Counted from the first letter of the stretch, positions 1 through 9,064 are shown. The stretch: DNA of 64,000 nucleotides from JAHBVY01 sp964415255 (GCA_964415255.1 CAYQAC010000005.1:13529-77528); one strand, 5' to 3'. Notes: generated by a model not told the origin, from the letters alone. A program made the numbers and translations.

Positions 1-938
1 CCGACCTGCGCCGTGGGCACCACGCTGAGAGGGGCCGCGCGCGCTCGCGTGAGGCCGCGCGGCAGCGGCGTGTAGCGCACGTCCGTGTGGCTCGGGACGA
101 AGCCGAGCTGCGCCTGCAACACGCCGAGCAGGCTCACCCCGACGAAGCCCCAACCAGCCGCGGTGGCGACGTTCGAGAGGGTGCGCACGTCTTCGCTGAG
201 CGCGACGTCATCGATCGTCTCGCCGCGCGCGCCCGCCGCCACCGCGTCACGGTGGAGCGAGAGCTCCAGCACCACCGCCGTCAGGGTGACGCCCGCGAGC
301 AGCCCCTCAGCGATGAGCAGCGTGTAGCCGAGGGCGTAGTCGCGGTTCTGAAACTGCCCCACCCCAAACGGCACCATCGCGAGCCAGCGACTGCTCACGG
401 TGGTGTAGCTCTGCACCTCCGCGTACTTCTCCAAGGCCTTCACGCGCTGCGCCTCGCGCAAGCGGCGTGCCTCCTCCTCGCGTTGCGCGGCGAGCTCACG
501 CGCGCGGCGGCGATCTTCCTGCGCGCGCAGCTCCTCTTGCATGCCGACGCGCAGCTGGATGTAGCGCTGCACCAGCTCAGGCGGGAACACGCGCTGGTCG
601 GGCGGGTCCAGCGTGGGGCCCTCTTGGATCGCCAGCGTGAGCTCGGCGTCGGCGTCCTCGTCTTGACCGCTGCCGATGAGGCAAGCCGCGCGGTAGAGCC
701 GCGCTTCACGGATCACTTCAGCGTCCTTCAGGCGCCGCACGCCGCTCTCACCGAGCGCCTCGCCGAGCAGCCGAGCGCACTCATCGTAGCGCCCCGCTTG
801 GTACGCGAGTCGCCCGCGCTCAAGCTCCACCAGCTCCCCGGTCCCGCTCGGATCGTCATCAGCGCGCACCGGCCCCGCCAACAAGACGAGGGCGCCGAGC
901 GACGCGCAAGAGACACGGAGCGAACGGAGTGAAATCAC
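1..938 (-). CDS. Exported repeat/membrane protein, 3' end outside window
   Basis: Open frame running leftward off the window; about 312 codons are visible. The GTG at 938 gives a good Sec signal peptide (charged N-terminus, hydrophobic stretch, cleavage after V-R-A near residue 26). Residues about 35-130 look like a TPR-type helical repeat (G-R-Y-D-E-C-A-R-L-L). Residues 133-172 form an Arg/Glu-rich coiled coil. Two hydrophobic segments follow near 200-225 and 257-280, the first preceded by P-F-G-V-G-Q-F-Q-N, a pattern common in small membrane proteins of myxobacteria. No Shine-Dalgarno sequence is obvious. I do not recognise a specific family; a periplasmic TPR protein with membrane anchors is the best description. 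It is divergent in sequence from the TPR lipoproteins at 9.2-15.8 kb. Confidence 0.7.
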   Translation of the reverse strand, partial: MISLRSLRVSCASLGALVLLAGPVRADDDPSGTGELVELERGRLAYQAGRYDECARLLGEALGESGVRRLKDAEVIREARLYRAACLIGSGQDEDADAELTLAIQEGPTLDPPDQRVFPPELVQRYIQLRVGMQEELRAQEDRRRARELAAQREEEARRLREAQRVKALEKYAEVQSYTTVSSRWLAMVPFGVGQFQNRDYALGYTLLIAEGLLAGVTLTAVVLELSLHRDAVAAGARGETIDDVALSEDVRTLSNVATAAGWGFVGVSLLGVLQAQLGFVPSHTDVRYTPLPRGLTRARAAPLSVVPTAQV

Positions 939-1143
939 CGGCGGGCCGCACGCTACCGCAATCCGGGGCGAACTGGGCGATTCCGAACAGGGGCGTGCTG
1001 CGAGGGCTCGAGGCGCAGCATAGCTGCCCCGCCTTGGCGCGGGCCGCGCTCACGCCCGGCGCTGGCGCCAACCCGCACCGCGCGGCTCCGGCAGCCGCTG
1101 GGCACGCTGGGCCGCCCATCCTGAGGCACCGCCACGAATCGGC

Positions 1144-3027
1144 TCAAAACTGGAGCGCCGTCACCTGGCCTGCGTTGATCTGCACGGAGCGCGTCTGTGA
1201 GGGGCTGTCCGAGCCCTCCTTGGGCGTCAAGGTGCAGGCGCCGCGCGAACGCATCTGGCTCATGGGGATCAAGCGCGTGAGCGGCAGCGTCGCGGCGCCT
1301 GGAAACAGCGCTGGGCAGCTCAGGGTGGCGCCCGGCTCGCCTCCGCTCACGCTGAGCGTGGCCTCCCGCGCCTTGATGCGACCGTAGACCACCTGCACGC
1401 CCTCCCCCGCCTCAATGTTCACCACCCTGACGGGCGGATCGGCGGCGCAGCACTTCTCATCCGTGGGCGCAAAACTGAAGCGGTGCGTCCCCACGCTGAG
1501 CGGGAACTGCTTGCCGAACGGCGCCGGCGCGCCATCAACCGACGCGGTCCCCGACGCGGGCCCTTGAATCACCACCTGCACAAGCCGGGTCGCGCCAGAC
1601 GGCGCGGGCTGCTCCGGGCGCACCACCACGCGCTTCGGTTGCGTGCGCGGCGCCTGCGCTGGGCCCTCCGCGACAGGAGCCGTGGGGAGCGGCTCCGCCG
1701 TTACCACGCTGGCCCGCACCGGCGCTGGCTCCGGCGCGCGCGCTGAGGGCGCCGCCAAGGGCGCCTCGCCGGTGGCGCTCAGCTCGAGCCCTCGGCTCAC
1801 CCCGAACGCCAAGGCCCCGAGCCCCAAGCAGCCGGCCGCGATCCCGAGCGCGCGCCCCAGCACACGCCGCCGCGAGGCGCGGCGCGTGAGCCCCGTCACC
1901 TGCTTCAAGAGCGCGGCGTCCCCTGGCTTGAAGGCGAGCGCGCGGTTCCACAGCTGACTTGCCTTCACCACGTCGCCGCGCTCGTGAGCGGCGGTGGCCA
2001 AGGCGCTGAGCCGCGCCGCGATGCGCTCAGTATATTCCTCACGGTAAACCGATGGCTCCGCGAAGTAATCGCCCAGCTCGCGCTCCGAGTCAGCGAAGCC
2101 CAGCTCCTCGAGGATGCTCGTGAGCTCCTCACGCACCTGCTGCGCCGAGGGGGTGCGGTCTTCTGGCGCCTTGGCCAGCGCGCCGTCCACCACCGCGCTC
2201 AGCTGCGCGCCCACCTGGGGGCGCTCCTTCACCGCCGGCTCATACAGGCCATCGAGCACGCGCCGCAGCACCTGGGCTGGGTTCCGCCCCGCGAACGGTA
2301 GGCGCCCCACCAAGGCCTCGTACAAGAGCACGCCGATGCCGAACACATCGGCGCGCTCATCCACGTCCCCACACTCGATCTGCTCGGGCGCCATGTGAGC
2401 CGGCGAGCCCAGCACCTGACCGGTCGAGGTGACGCCTTGCGCGTCGAGCAGCTTGGCGATGCCGAAGTCAGTCAGCTTGACTATAGGCGGCGCGCGCAGC
2501 GGGCCGCTCTCGGGCTCTGAAGGGCGCGGGTTGGAAGACGAGCTCACGAGGCGCGCTGAGGGCCGCGCCCCCGGCAGCTCCACGAGCACATTCTCTGGCT
2601 TGATGTCACGGTGCACCACGCCGTGGCCGTGCGCGTGCTCAAGCGCCTTGACCACCTCCAGCACCAAGAGCACTGCTATCTCTGGAGGTAGCTCGCGATG
2701 CTCCGCGAACAGGGCGCGCAGCGTGGTGCCACAGATCAGCTCCACGACCAGGAAGCGCTCGCTGTCATCCTCGCGCGAGACGTCGAACACCTCCACGATG
2801 TTCGGGTGACGCAGCTTCGCGACCGCCCGCGCCTCACTGGTGAAGCGCGCCGCTACCTCTGGGTTCTCCCGGAGGTGGCGGTGGATGATCTTGACGGCCA
2901 CCTCGCGCTCGAGCCGAGGATCCCTCGCGCGGTACACCGTGGCCATGCCACCGTGGCCCACCTCCTCGAGCAGCTCATACTGATCGAGGTGCGGCGGCTG
3001 CAGCGGGTTCGAACGGCGGCTCTCCAC
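1144..3027 (-). CDS. Membrane Ser/Thr protein kinase with C-terminal PEGA-like domain
   Basis: 627 residues, GTG start. A Hanks-type kinase domain covers about residues 17-300: glycine loop G24-H-G-G-M-A-T-V-Y, catalytic Lys46 (V-A-V-K), H139-R-D-I-K-P-E-N, D187-F-G and A213-P-E are all present, so it should be active. A Ser/Pro-rich insertion of about 30 residues sits between the catalytic loop and DFG, which is unusual. A Ser/Thr-rich activation segment (V-T-S-T-G) precedes A-P-E. One hydrophobic segment near residue 395-415 would place the kinase in the cytoplasm. A Pro/Ala-rich linker and a beta-rich PEGA-like domain (G-T-A-S-V-D-G near residue 500) would lie outside the membrane. Kinases of this build are abundant in Myxococcota; the ligand and targets cannot be told from sequence. 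Confidence 0.93.
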   Translation of the reverse strand: MESRRSNPLQPPHLDQYELLEEVGHGGMATVYRARDPRLEREVAVKIIHRHLRENPEVAARFTSEARAVAKLRHPNIVEVFDVSREDDSERFLVVELICGTTLRALFAEHRELPPEIAVLLVLEVVKALEHAHGHGVVHRDIKPENVLVELPGARPSARLVSSSSNPRPSEPESGPLRAPPIVKLTDFGIAKLLDAQGVTSTGQVLGSPAHMAPEQIECGDVDERADVFGIGVLLYEALVGRLPFAGRNPAQVLRRVLDGLYEPAVKERPQVGAQLSAVVDGALAKAPEDRTPSAQQVREELTSILEELGFADSERELGDYFAEPSVYREEYTERIAARLSALATAAHERGDVVKASQLWNRALAFKPGDAALLKQVTGLTRRASRRRVLGRALGIAAGCLGLGALAFGVSRGLELSATGEAPLAAPSARAPEPAPVRASVVTAEPLPTAPVAEGPAQAPRTQPKRVVVRPEQPAPSGATRLVQVVIQGPASGTASVDGAPAPFGKQFPLSVGTHRFSFAPTDEKCCAADPPVRVVNIEAGEGVQVVYGRIKAREATLSVSGGEPGATLSCPALFPGAATLPLTRLIPMSQMRSRGACTLTPKEGSDSPSQTRSVQINAGQVTALQF

Positions 3028-3345
3028 TCAGGTCCTCAAGGGCGGGGGGCCTTGAACCACCTCCGCAAGCAACTAGCATACCCGATGGCACCCCTCCGGG
3101 AAGCGCCATGGGCAGTCACGGGCAAACGCGAGCTGATACGAGCCAGAGCGCCAAACGAGCCCCGCTAACTCACTCGATCGGGGTAACCGGCCCACAGGCC
3201 GAGCAGCCGCCTAGTCTGGTGGAGGCAACCCGAACAGGGCTGCTCAGCTCCTCATGCCCGTGAGCTACCGCCACCGCCCCAAGTTTTTTTGGGGGTTTGG
3301 CACCGCACTTCACAGAATTGAAGAGCCGGCACCGCACCTCACGCC
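3028..3345. other. Intergenic region between kinase and pyk, with repeat copy
   Basis: About 320 bases with no convincing gene. It should contain the promoter of the leftward kinase gene and the end of pyk transcription. One copy of the dispersed G-run repeat lies at 3283-3306 (T-run, GGGGG, TTTGGCACCGC). The tail G-G-C-A-C-C-G-C-A-C is repeated about 30 bases further on. Confidence 0.6.
3283..3306 (+). repeat. Dispersed G-run repeat, copy 1
   Basis: GTTTTTTTGGGGG followed by TTTGGCACCGC. It belongs to the same family as copies near 4989, 9065, 17889, 21747, 28922, 30719, 36445, 41263, 46615, 53966 and 55350. This copy is the T-run subtype that lacks the GAC insert. Confidence 0.75.
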
Positions 3346-4749
3346 TCAGGGCACCATCTCCACCCGGATCGCGCTGGTGGAGCCGCGCTGCCCAAACGGC
3401 GCACCGTAGGTCATCACGAAGCGTTGCCCAGCTTGCGCCAACCCCAGCTCCTTCAGCACGCCGCTCGCGCGGCGCACCACCTGATCGACGTCGCCCCCTG
3501 ACATGTCGAGGTAGCGCGGGATCACGCCCCAGTAGAGCGCGAGCCGCCGTAGCGTCTTCTCATCTGGGCTGAGCGCGAGGATCGGCGCTGGGGGGCGCGC
3601 CTTCGAGATCAAGCGGGCCGTGCCGCCGCTCTCGGTGAGCGCCACCAAGATGCTGGCGTGGATGGTCTTGGCGACGTCGCACGCGGCGTTCGCGATCGCC
3701 TCTGGGGTGCTGTCGCCCGGCTCAGAGGGCAGCGGGTTGTAGAAGCGGCTCGACTCCGCCTGACGGATGATGCGGTCCATCATCGCGCAGGCGCGCAGCG
3801 GGTAGCTCCCGGTGGCGGTCTCCGCGCTCAGCATCACCGCGTCGGCGCCGTCGAAGACCGCGCCCGCCACGTCGCTCGCCTCAGCGCGGGTGGGGCGCGG
3901 GGCGTCCACCATGGACTGCAGCATCTCGGTCGCGACGATGACGGGCCGCTGGTGCCGCCGGCAGGTGCCGATGATCTCCTTTTGCATCACCGGCACCATC
4001 TCCGGCGGCAGCTCCACCCCCAAGTCGCCGCGCGCCACCATCACGGCGTCCGCCGCGCGCACGATAGGGTCGATCTGCTCGACCGCGCTCGGCGTCTCGA
4101 TCTTGGCGACGATGGGCGTCACCCGCCCGTGCACCTCCATCAGCTGACGCAGCTCTCGGATATCGTCAGCGTGACGAACAAAAGACAGCGCCACCAGATC
4201 GACGCCGATGTCGAGCCCCACCGCCAGATCGCGCCTATCTTTGTCGGTGAGCGCGCTCAGCCGCACCCGCTTCGAGGGCAGGTTCACGCCCATGCGCGAG
4301 CGCACCGCGCCGCCGTGCAGCACCCGAGTTTCTACGCGGAATTCGCGGATGAGCGTCACCTCGAGCTCCACCTGGCCGTCCCCCAGGAGGATGCGATCCC
4401 CCGGGCGCACGTCCTCCGTCAGCCCCTGGTAGTCGATGGCGATGGTGTCCGCGCTGCCGCTCGACCCCTCCACCAAAGAGACGGTGGCGCCCGCCTCCAC
4501 CGCGCTCGGCCCCTCGAACCCGGTGCGGATCTTGGGGCCGCACAGATCTTGTAAGATAGCGATGGGCTTACCGAGCTTGAGGCTCACCTCGCGGATCTGC
4601 TCGGCGCGGCGGCGGTGCTCCTCCGCGGTGCCATGAGAGAAGTTGAGGCGCGCGACGTCCATGCCCGCTTCAACCAGCGAACAGAGCGCGTCAAAGGAAT
4701 CCACCGCGGGGCCCATCGTGCACACAATCTTCGCGCGACGCACTTCCAT
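3346..4749 (-). CDS. pyk: Pyruvate kinase
   Basis: 467 residues from the ATG at 4749; an upstream in-frame ATG at 4830 would add 27 residues encoded by a repetitive segment and was not chosen. The protein begins with the family's R-R-A-K-I-V-C-T-M-G-P. It contains N-F-S-H-G, the catalytic and metal-binding segments V-A-K-I-E-T and V-A-R-G-D-L-G-V-E, and the L-S-A-E-T-A-T-G loop, so it is a complete type II pyruvate kinase (PEP + ADP to pyruvate + ATP, last step of glycolysis, cytoplasmic). Length is normal. It stands alone, divergent from lysA on the other strand, with about 277 bp between them that holds direct repeats. Confidence 0.97.
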   Translation of the reverse strand: MEVRRAKIVCTMGPAVDSFDALCSLVEAGMDVARLNFSHGTAEEHRRRAEQIREVSLKLGKPIAILQDLCGPKIRTGFEGPSAVEAGATVSLVEGSSGSADTIAIDYQGLTEDVRPGDRILLGDGQVELEVTLIREFRVETRVLHGGAVRSRMGVNLPSKRVRLSALTDKDRRDLAVGLDIGVDLVALSFVRHADDIRELRQLMEVHGRVTPIVAKIETPSAVEQIDPIVRAADAVMVARGDLGVELPPEMVPVMQKEIIGTCRRHQRPVIVATEMLQSMVDAPRPTRAEASDVAGAVFDGADAVMLSAETATGSYPLRACAMMDRIIRQAESSRFYNPLPSEPGDSTPEAIANAACDVAKTIHASILVALTESGGTARLISKARPPAPILALSPDEKTLRRLALYWGVIPRYLDMSGGDVDQVVRRASGVLKELGLAQAGQRFVMTYGAPFGQRGSTSAIRVEMVP

Positions 4750-4767
4750 GCGCGCGACCTTGCACCC

Positions 4768-4874
4768 AGCGCGCGGCGAGCGCAACGCGCCTCCTCGGCT
4801 AGATGGGCCGGAGCAATCCGTGCCAGCCATCGGAGGATCAGCGCGCGGCGAGCGCAGCGCGCCTCCTCAGCTAG
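4768..4874. repeat. 35-bp direct repeat upstream of pyk
   Basis: Two copies at 4768-4802 and 4840-4874 differ at 2 of 35 positions and have a period of 72 bp. A smaller tandem (GGCTAGGCACTGTC-type units) continues to about 4912. It overlaps the alternative N-terminal extension of pyk, one reason for choosing the downstream start. Confidence 0.85.
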
Positions 4875-4988
4875 GAACTGTCGGCTAGGCACTGTCGGCT
4901 AGGCACTGTCCGCTCGAAGCTCCTCACGTCGGGCGTTGCTCCGTTGTGACGCATCTGTCATGTAGCCGGCCGGGCAGCGTGCTCTAGA

Positions 4989-5007
4989 GCGGTGCCGTCC
5001 AACCCCC
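4989..5007 (-). repeat. Dispersed G-run repeat, copy 2 (lysA leader)
   Basis: C-rich orientation, GCGGTGCCGTCCAACCCCC, ending 19 bases before the lysA ATG. The leader is therefore pyrimidine-rich and shows no Shine-Dalgarno sequence. Confidence 0.75.
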
Positions 5008-5026
5008 TCCCCCCCTCCCTCATCCC

Positions 5027-6295
5027 ATGGCTGACCCCGCAACTCCCTTAGGCTTTTACCGTGACGCGCTGGGTCGCGCTTGCTTGGGTGGGGCGCCGCT
5101 CAGTGAGCTGCTCGCGGCGAGCGGCCTCGAGACGCCGACCTATGTGTATGACCTTGGCGCGATCGAGGATGCCACCTCAAGGCTCGTGAGCGCGCTCGGT
5201 CCAGGCAACTTGGTGGCCTACGCGGTGAAGGCGAACAGCGCGGGCAGCGTGGTGCGCGCCGTGGCCGAGGCGGGCGCCGGGGCAGATTTGGTGAGCGGCG
5301 GGGAGCTGCAAGTGGCGCTCGCTTGCGGCATGACGCCGGAGCGCATCGTGATGAGCGGCGTCGCCAAATCGGACGCTGAGCTAGACCGTGCCATCTCGCT
5401 CGGCCTGTGCGCCATTCAAGTGGAGAGCGTGGAGGAGCTGCCGCGCGTGAGCGCGCGAGCGGCGGCGCTGGGCGCGCAGGGGCGCGTTTCCCTGCGGATT
5501 AATCCCGGCGTGGAGATCGACTCGCACGCGCACATCGCCACTGGGCACGACGAGGCGAAGTTCGGCATCTTGGAGCAAGACTTGCCAGCGGCGCTCGAGA
5601 TCTTGCGGCGTGAGGCGTCGCTCTCGCTGGTGGGGGTGTCCACCCACGTGGGCTCCATGCTGCGTGAGCCGGAGCCTTACTTGGAGTCGGCGCGGGTGGT
5701 GTGTCAGGTGGCGCTGCATTGCCGGGCCTCCGGGCACGCGCTTGAGTTCGTCGACTTCGGCGGCGGCTTCGGCATCGACTACGGCGGTGAGCCGGCGGAC
5801 GCGCCGGAGGTGTTCGCGCGGGCGGCGCTCGGCTTGCTCGCCGAGTGGGGCCTCGCGGATCTGCGGCTGGTGGTGGAGCCCGGGCGCGCGCTGGTGGGGC
5901 CGTACGGGGTGCTGCTCACTCGCGCCATCCAGACGAAGCGAAGCGGTGGGCGCCACACCTTGATGATCGACGCGGGGATGAATGACCTCATTCGCCCGGC
6001 GCTGTACGCGGCGAAGCACCGCGTGGAGCCGTGCGATGCCCCGCCCGGCGCGCTGCCGTGGCGCGTGGTGGGGCCGGTGTGTGAGAGCTCAGATGATTTC
6101 GGGGAGCACCCGCTGGGTGACGCGCCGAGCGGCCTCTTCGTGGTGCGCGACGCGGGGGCCTACGGCTTCACGATGGCGAGCGAGTACAACGGGCGCGCGC
6201 TCCCAGGGGAGATCAGCGTCCGCGCGGGGCGCGTGGTGAAGGCCACGCCGAGCCCCGGCGTCGCCGCTTGGGTTCGGCGGCGGCTCGAGGCCTGA
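5027..6295 (+). CDS. lysA: Diaminopimelate decarboxylase
   Basis: 422 residues, the usual length. It decarboxylates meso-diaminopimelate to L-lysine using PLP. The PLP lysine is Lys68 in Y-A-V-K-A-N. The glycine-rich phosphate-binding region (F-G-G-G-F-G-I-D-Y), E-P-G-R-A-L-V-G and the C-terminal barrel motifs C-E-S-S-D-D-F and G-A-Y-G-F-T-M-A-S-E-Y-N are all present, so it is a fold-type III decarboxylase. The active-site C-E-S-S-D distinguishes LysA from arginine decarboxylase relatives. The leader is C-rich and lacks a Shine-Dalgarno match. A strong hairpin follows directly after the stop codon. No other lysine-pathway gene is adjacent. Confidence 0.96.
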   Translation: MADPATPLGFYRDALGRACLGGAPLSELLAASGLETPTYVYDLGAIEDATSRLVSALGPGNLVAYAVKANSAGSVVRAVAEAGAGADLVSGGELQVALACGMTPERIVMSGVAKSDAELDRAISLGLCAIQVESVEELPRVSARAAALGAQGRVSLRINPGVEIDSHAHIATGHDEAKFGILEQDLPAALEILRREASLSLVGVSTHVGSMLREPEPYLESARVVCQVALHCRASGHALEFVDFGGGFGIDYGGEPADAPEVFARAALGLLAEWGLADLRLVVEPGRALVGPYGVLLTRAIQTKRSGGRHTLMIDAGMNDLIRPALYAAKHRVEPCDAPPGALPWRVVGPVCESSDDFGEHPLGDAPSGLFVVRDAGAYGFTMASEYNGRALPGEISVRAGRVVKATPSPGVAAWVRRRLEA

Positions 6296-6300
6296 GGCGC

Positions 6301-6327
6301 CTCCAAGTCAGTGCAGCTGACTTGGAG
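6301..6327. terminator. Bidirectional terminator-like hairpin after lysA
   Basis: A perfect 11-bp stem (CTCCAAGTCAG / CTGACTTGGAG) with a 5-nt loop, starting five bases after the lysA stop. The converging gene ends 28 bases beyond it. There is no long T-run, as is usual in high-GC genomes. Confidence 0.7.
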
Positions 6328-6354
6328 CCTAACCGGTGCGTCGCGCCGGGCCGC

Positions 6355-8607
6355 CTAGCTGCGCTCGCGACCCTGGCGACGTAGTCCGAGCCCCTGACGT
6401 TCTGACTCCGGCTCGCGCTCGGCGCGCCGGACGCCGCTCTCACGGCCATGCACGTCCGAGCTGGGCGGCGCGGTGCTCGCGCGCTTCTTCACCGCCTTCA
6501 TGGTGGCGGTTGAGCGACGCGACTTGGGCTCCGTGGCGGCGCGCAGGGTGGCGCTAGAGCGGCGCGGGGGCGCGGTGCTTCGCGTGCGGTACACGTTACC
6601 CTGCACCACCACTTCGATCCCCAGGGAACGACACCGCCCCGCGAGCTTCTCAAGCTCAACACCAGGCGCGATCAGGAGCCCACCAGGAGGTGACGGCTCC
6701 ACGAAGAGATCCATCGTCTGACGGCGGGTCCTGAGCAGCTCGCACAGCTCGGCGTCATCCACCCACAAGAACCCCTGGCAGGCCACGAACTCCGCGCGGC
6801 CAAGCACGGCGCTCGCCTGCAGCAGCAAGCGCTCAATAGGATCTGGCAAGGTGGTGATGGTGCGCAGCCGCTCCGTGATGACATCCATCCCGAACCCCGC
6901 GGAGAGCGCGCGCGACAGCGACTGCTGCGTGAGCACCACGTCGAGGTGGCCCTGAGCACGCCCGATCTCCACGAACGGCGCCACCGAGACCACGTGCCCC
7001 ACCTGCGTCTCGTTGCCGAAGCGCAGCGCGTGGTTGTCGAGGAAGCTCGACGGCACCACGCGCGTGGCGGGCACCTCCCCCTGAATGTAGGCGCGGCCGC
7101 GCGCCGTGAGCCGCACGGTGGCGCCGCCACCCTCGGCCTCCTCCACGTCACCCAAATCCACCACGCCGAGGTAAAACAGGCTCTCGAACACGATGCGCCG
7201 CGCGACGCTGATCGGCGTGGGCGTGGGCGCGCCCTGCCTCACCGCCCAACGCTCAAGCAACCGCGCCACACCAGGGCTCCGCGCGTCTGAGCGGACATAG
7301 CCCGCCAACGCGTCCCACGGCACCCAGCTGCCCTCACCGAGCTCACTCAGCGCGTCCAGCACGATCTCCTGGATGACGCCGACTGAGCTCGCCTCACGCG
7401 ACTCGCGCGGGGCGCGCAGCACCTCGGCGTCTGGGCGCGCCTCATCCCAAGCGCCGCCGCGCTTCCAGGCCTCGAACAGCATCAGCCCTAGCTCGGCGAA
7501 GGTGAGCGAACCGGGCGGGCCACTGACGTTCACCACCGCGGGGTCCCACACGCCCGTGGCCCGGCTCAGCGCCGCGAGCAGGGACACACACTCGAAGTCG
7601 CGCCCAAAGCGGGTGGAGAAGCGGTTCAGCAGCGAGCGCGGTGTGCCGACGGTGGGCTTCACCTCCACGGAGGGGTCCCGCACGCTGAGCGCCATCGCCA
7701 TGACGAGGGGGGAAGGATCCTCACTGAAGCGCGCGCGGCGCGGCGCGTGATCTTCCTCCAGCACGGAGGAGCGGATCTCGGTGCGCATCTTCGCGTGCTC
7801 ACGCTCGCGCTTGGCGCCGACGAGGCGCGCCACCTCCGTCGGGATGAGGTGACGGTTCGGGTGCACCGGGATCAAGTAGCCGCGCCGCTCAAGCGCGAAA
7901 CCCACGCCCCGCCGCGATGGTGTGGCGCCGCTCGCGCCGCGCAGCCTGAGCGGCTCACGCTCGAGCTCAAGCAGCTCCTCCGTGTCCACCTCGCCGCCCA
8001 CCTGCTCGATGGCTTGCAGCAGGTTTCGCTCCATCGGCGCCAGTGAATCCACCCCCGCCGCCAGTTGGTCAGGGCAGCTGAGCTGATCCCAAGCCTCCTC
8101 TAAGGCGATGGAGTAGGGCGGCGCCACGGCGCGCCCCAGGTAGTGCGAGGCGATGCCCGCCTTCACCTCGGGGCTCGCCTGCGCGATCAGCGCCCGGAGG
8201 CCCCGCGGGTGCTCACCCTCCCAGGTGCTGAGCTCAAGCAAGAAGGCGCTCGGCAAGATCAGCTCAATGCCCGCCTCACCACCGCGCGCGAACACGAGGC
8301 CGCGCGCCGCGAGCGGCTCAAGCGCCGCCGGCAACGACGAAGCCCGGAGCAGGCCGCCCTCCTCCGCGATGCGGTAGAGCAGCTCCCGCGTGGGCCCCGG
8401 CAGGAGGCTAGGATCTTTCAGCTCCGACAGGCTCACCAGCGCGCGCGCGACCTGCGAGGGGGCGTCGATGCGCTTCGCCTCGTCCACGCTGATGCGCAGC
8501 CTGCGGATGAGCCCCTGGAGCTCCTTCTCCGGGATCGCCCGGAGCACCTCGGTGAGCTTGCTCGGCCTGCCCCGCCCGCGCCGCGCCGTCGTGTTCTGTC
8601 GTTTCAT
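6355..8607 (-). CDS. XPB/Ssl2 N-domain-like (Helicase_C_3) DNA-binding protein with AT-hook
   Basis: 750 residues. The N-terminus carries an AT-hook-like G-R-G-R-P at residues 11-15. The middle is helical and winged-helix-like, without helicase Walker motifs. Around residues 540-680, a segment (S-F-L-D-N-H, T-Q-Q-S-L-S-R-A-L-S-A-G-F, two alpha/beta stretches) matches the Helicase_C_3 domain found at the N-terminus of bacterial XPB-like helicases. The last 70 residues are very basic and low in complexity, another likely nucleic-acid contact. It looks like an XPB-associated domain protein without the motor, as known in actinobacteria and myxobacteria. The role is unknown; DNA binding is an inference. 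It converges on lysA and has no operon partners. Confidence 0.7.
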   Translation of the reverse strand: MKRQNTTARRGRGRPSKLTEVLRAIPEKELQGLIRRLRISVDEAKRIDAPSQVARALVSLSELKDPSLLPGPTRELLYRIAEEGGLLRASSLPAALEPLAARGLVFARGGEAGIELILPSAFLLELSTWEGEHPRGLRALIAQASPEVKAGIASHYLGRAVAPPYSIALEEAWDQLSCPDQLAAGVDSLAPMERNLLQAIEQVGGEVDTEELLELEREPLRLRGASGATPSRRGVGFALERRGYLIPVHPNRHLIPTEVARLVGAKREREHAKMRTEIRSSVLEEDHAPRRARFSEDPSPLVMAMALSVRDPSVEVKPTVGTPRSLLNRFSTRFGRDFECVSLLAALSRATGVWDPAVVNVSGPPGSLTFAELGLMLFEAWKRGGAWDEARPDAEVLRAPRESREASSVGVIQEIVLDALSELGEGSWVPWDALAGYVRSDARSPGVARLLERWAVRQGAPTPTPISVARRIVFESLFYLGVVDLGDVEEAEGGGATVRLTARGRAYIQGEVPATRVVPSSFLDNHALRFGNETQVGHVVSVAPFVEIGRAQGHLDVVLTQQSLSRALSAGFGMDVITERLRTITTLPDPIERLLLQASAVLGRAEFVACQGFLWVDDAELCELLRTRRQTMDLFVEPSPPGGLLIAPGVELEKLAGRCRSLGIEVVVQGNVYRTRSTAPPRRSSATLRAATEPKSRRSTATMKAVKKRASTAPPSSDVHGRESGVRRAEREPESERQGLGLRRQGRERS

Positions 8608-8831
8608 GCAGATTGGGCTCCCGTTCCGTTAGCCTGAGGATGGCTGAGCTGGCTCATACACGCACCCATGCCGAGGCATTCCCGACGATGCGGAGCCTGA
8701 GGCTCACCGCGCCGCTCCCCCGCGCCCTTGAGCTCTAAGCGGCTCGGCGCAGGCACCCACAGAGCTAGGCCAAGTGGGGAGACCGCAGGGGGGAGATCCG
8801 GGAGCTTCGCAGTTTTGTAGGCGCTTAGCAC

Positions 8832-9020
8832 GGCATTTCAGCTGGCCCCTTGGCCGGCAGCGCCTGAGCGGCTCCTTCAAATCCCGTGGGATTGAAATGT
8901 CGCCCGCGCGCTGCGCCAAGGTCCTTCAAAGCACGCCCTCATGTGGCCCTTCGGCCTGAAATGCCAGCCCCAGCCCCAAGTAACGCGCCAGGGTCGAAGA
9001 GCACAGAGCGTGCCATTTCA
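8832..9020. promoter_or_regulatory. Array of four GCATTTCA-like sites, possible operators
   Basis: Sites centred near 8836, 8897, 8961 and 9016, spaced about 55-64 bp. The outer two read GGCATTTCA/GCCATTTCA and the inner two are the reverse complement. They lie upstream of the lipoprotein/TPR gene cluster. The spacing is near multiples of a helical turn only by rough estimate. This is pattern recognition only. Confidence 0.3.
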
Positions 9021-9064
9021 TGACACCTCAACGACGCTCCCTCCTCAACGAAGGATTTGGGGTT

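Noticed and set aside
87..932. Long open frame antisense to the left-edge gene
   Set aside because: In this high-GC DNA, real genes leave long antisense frames. The opposite strand has a signal peptide, coiled coil and repeat structure; the antisense product is an Arg/His/Leu-rich shadow.
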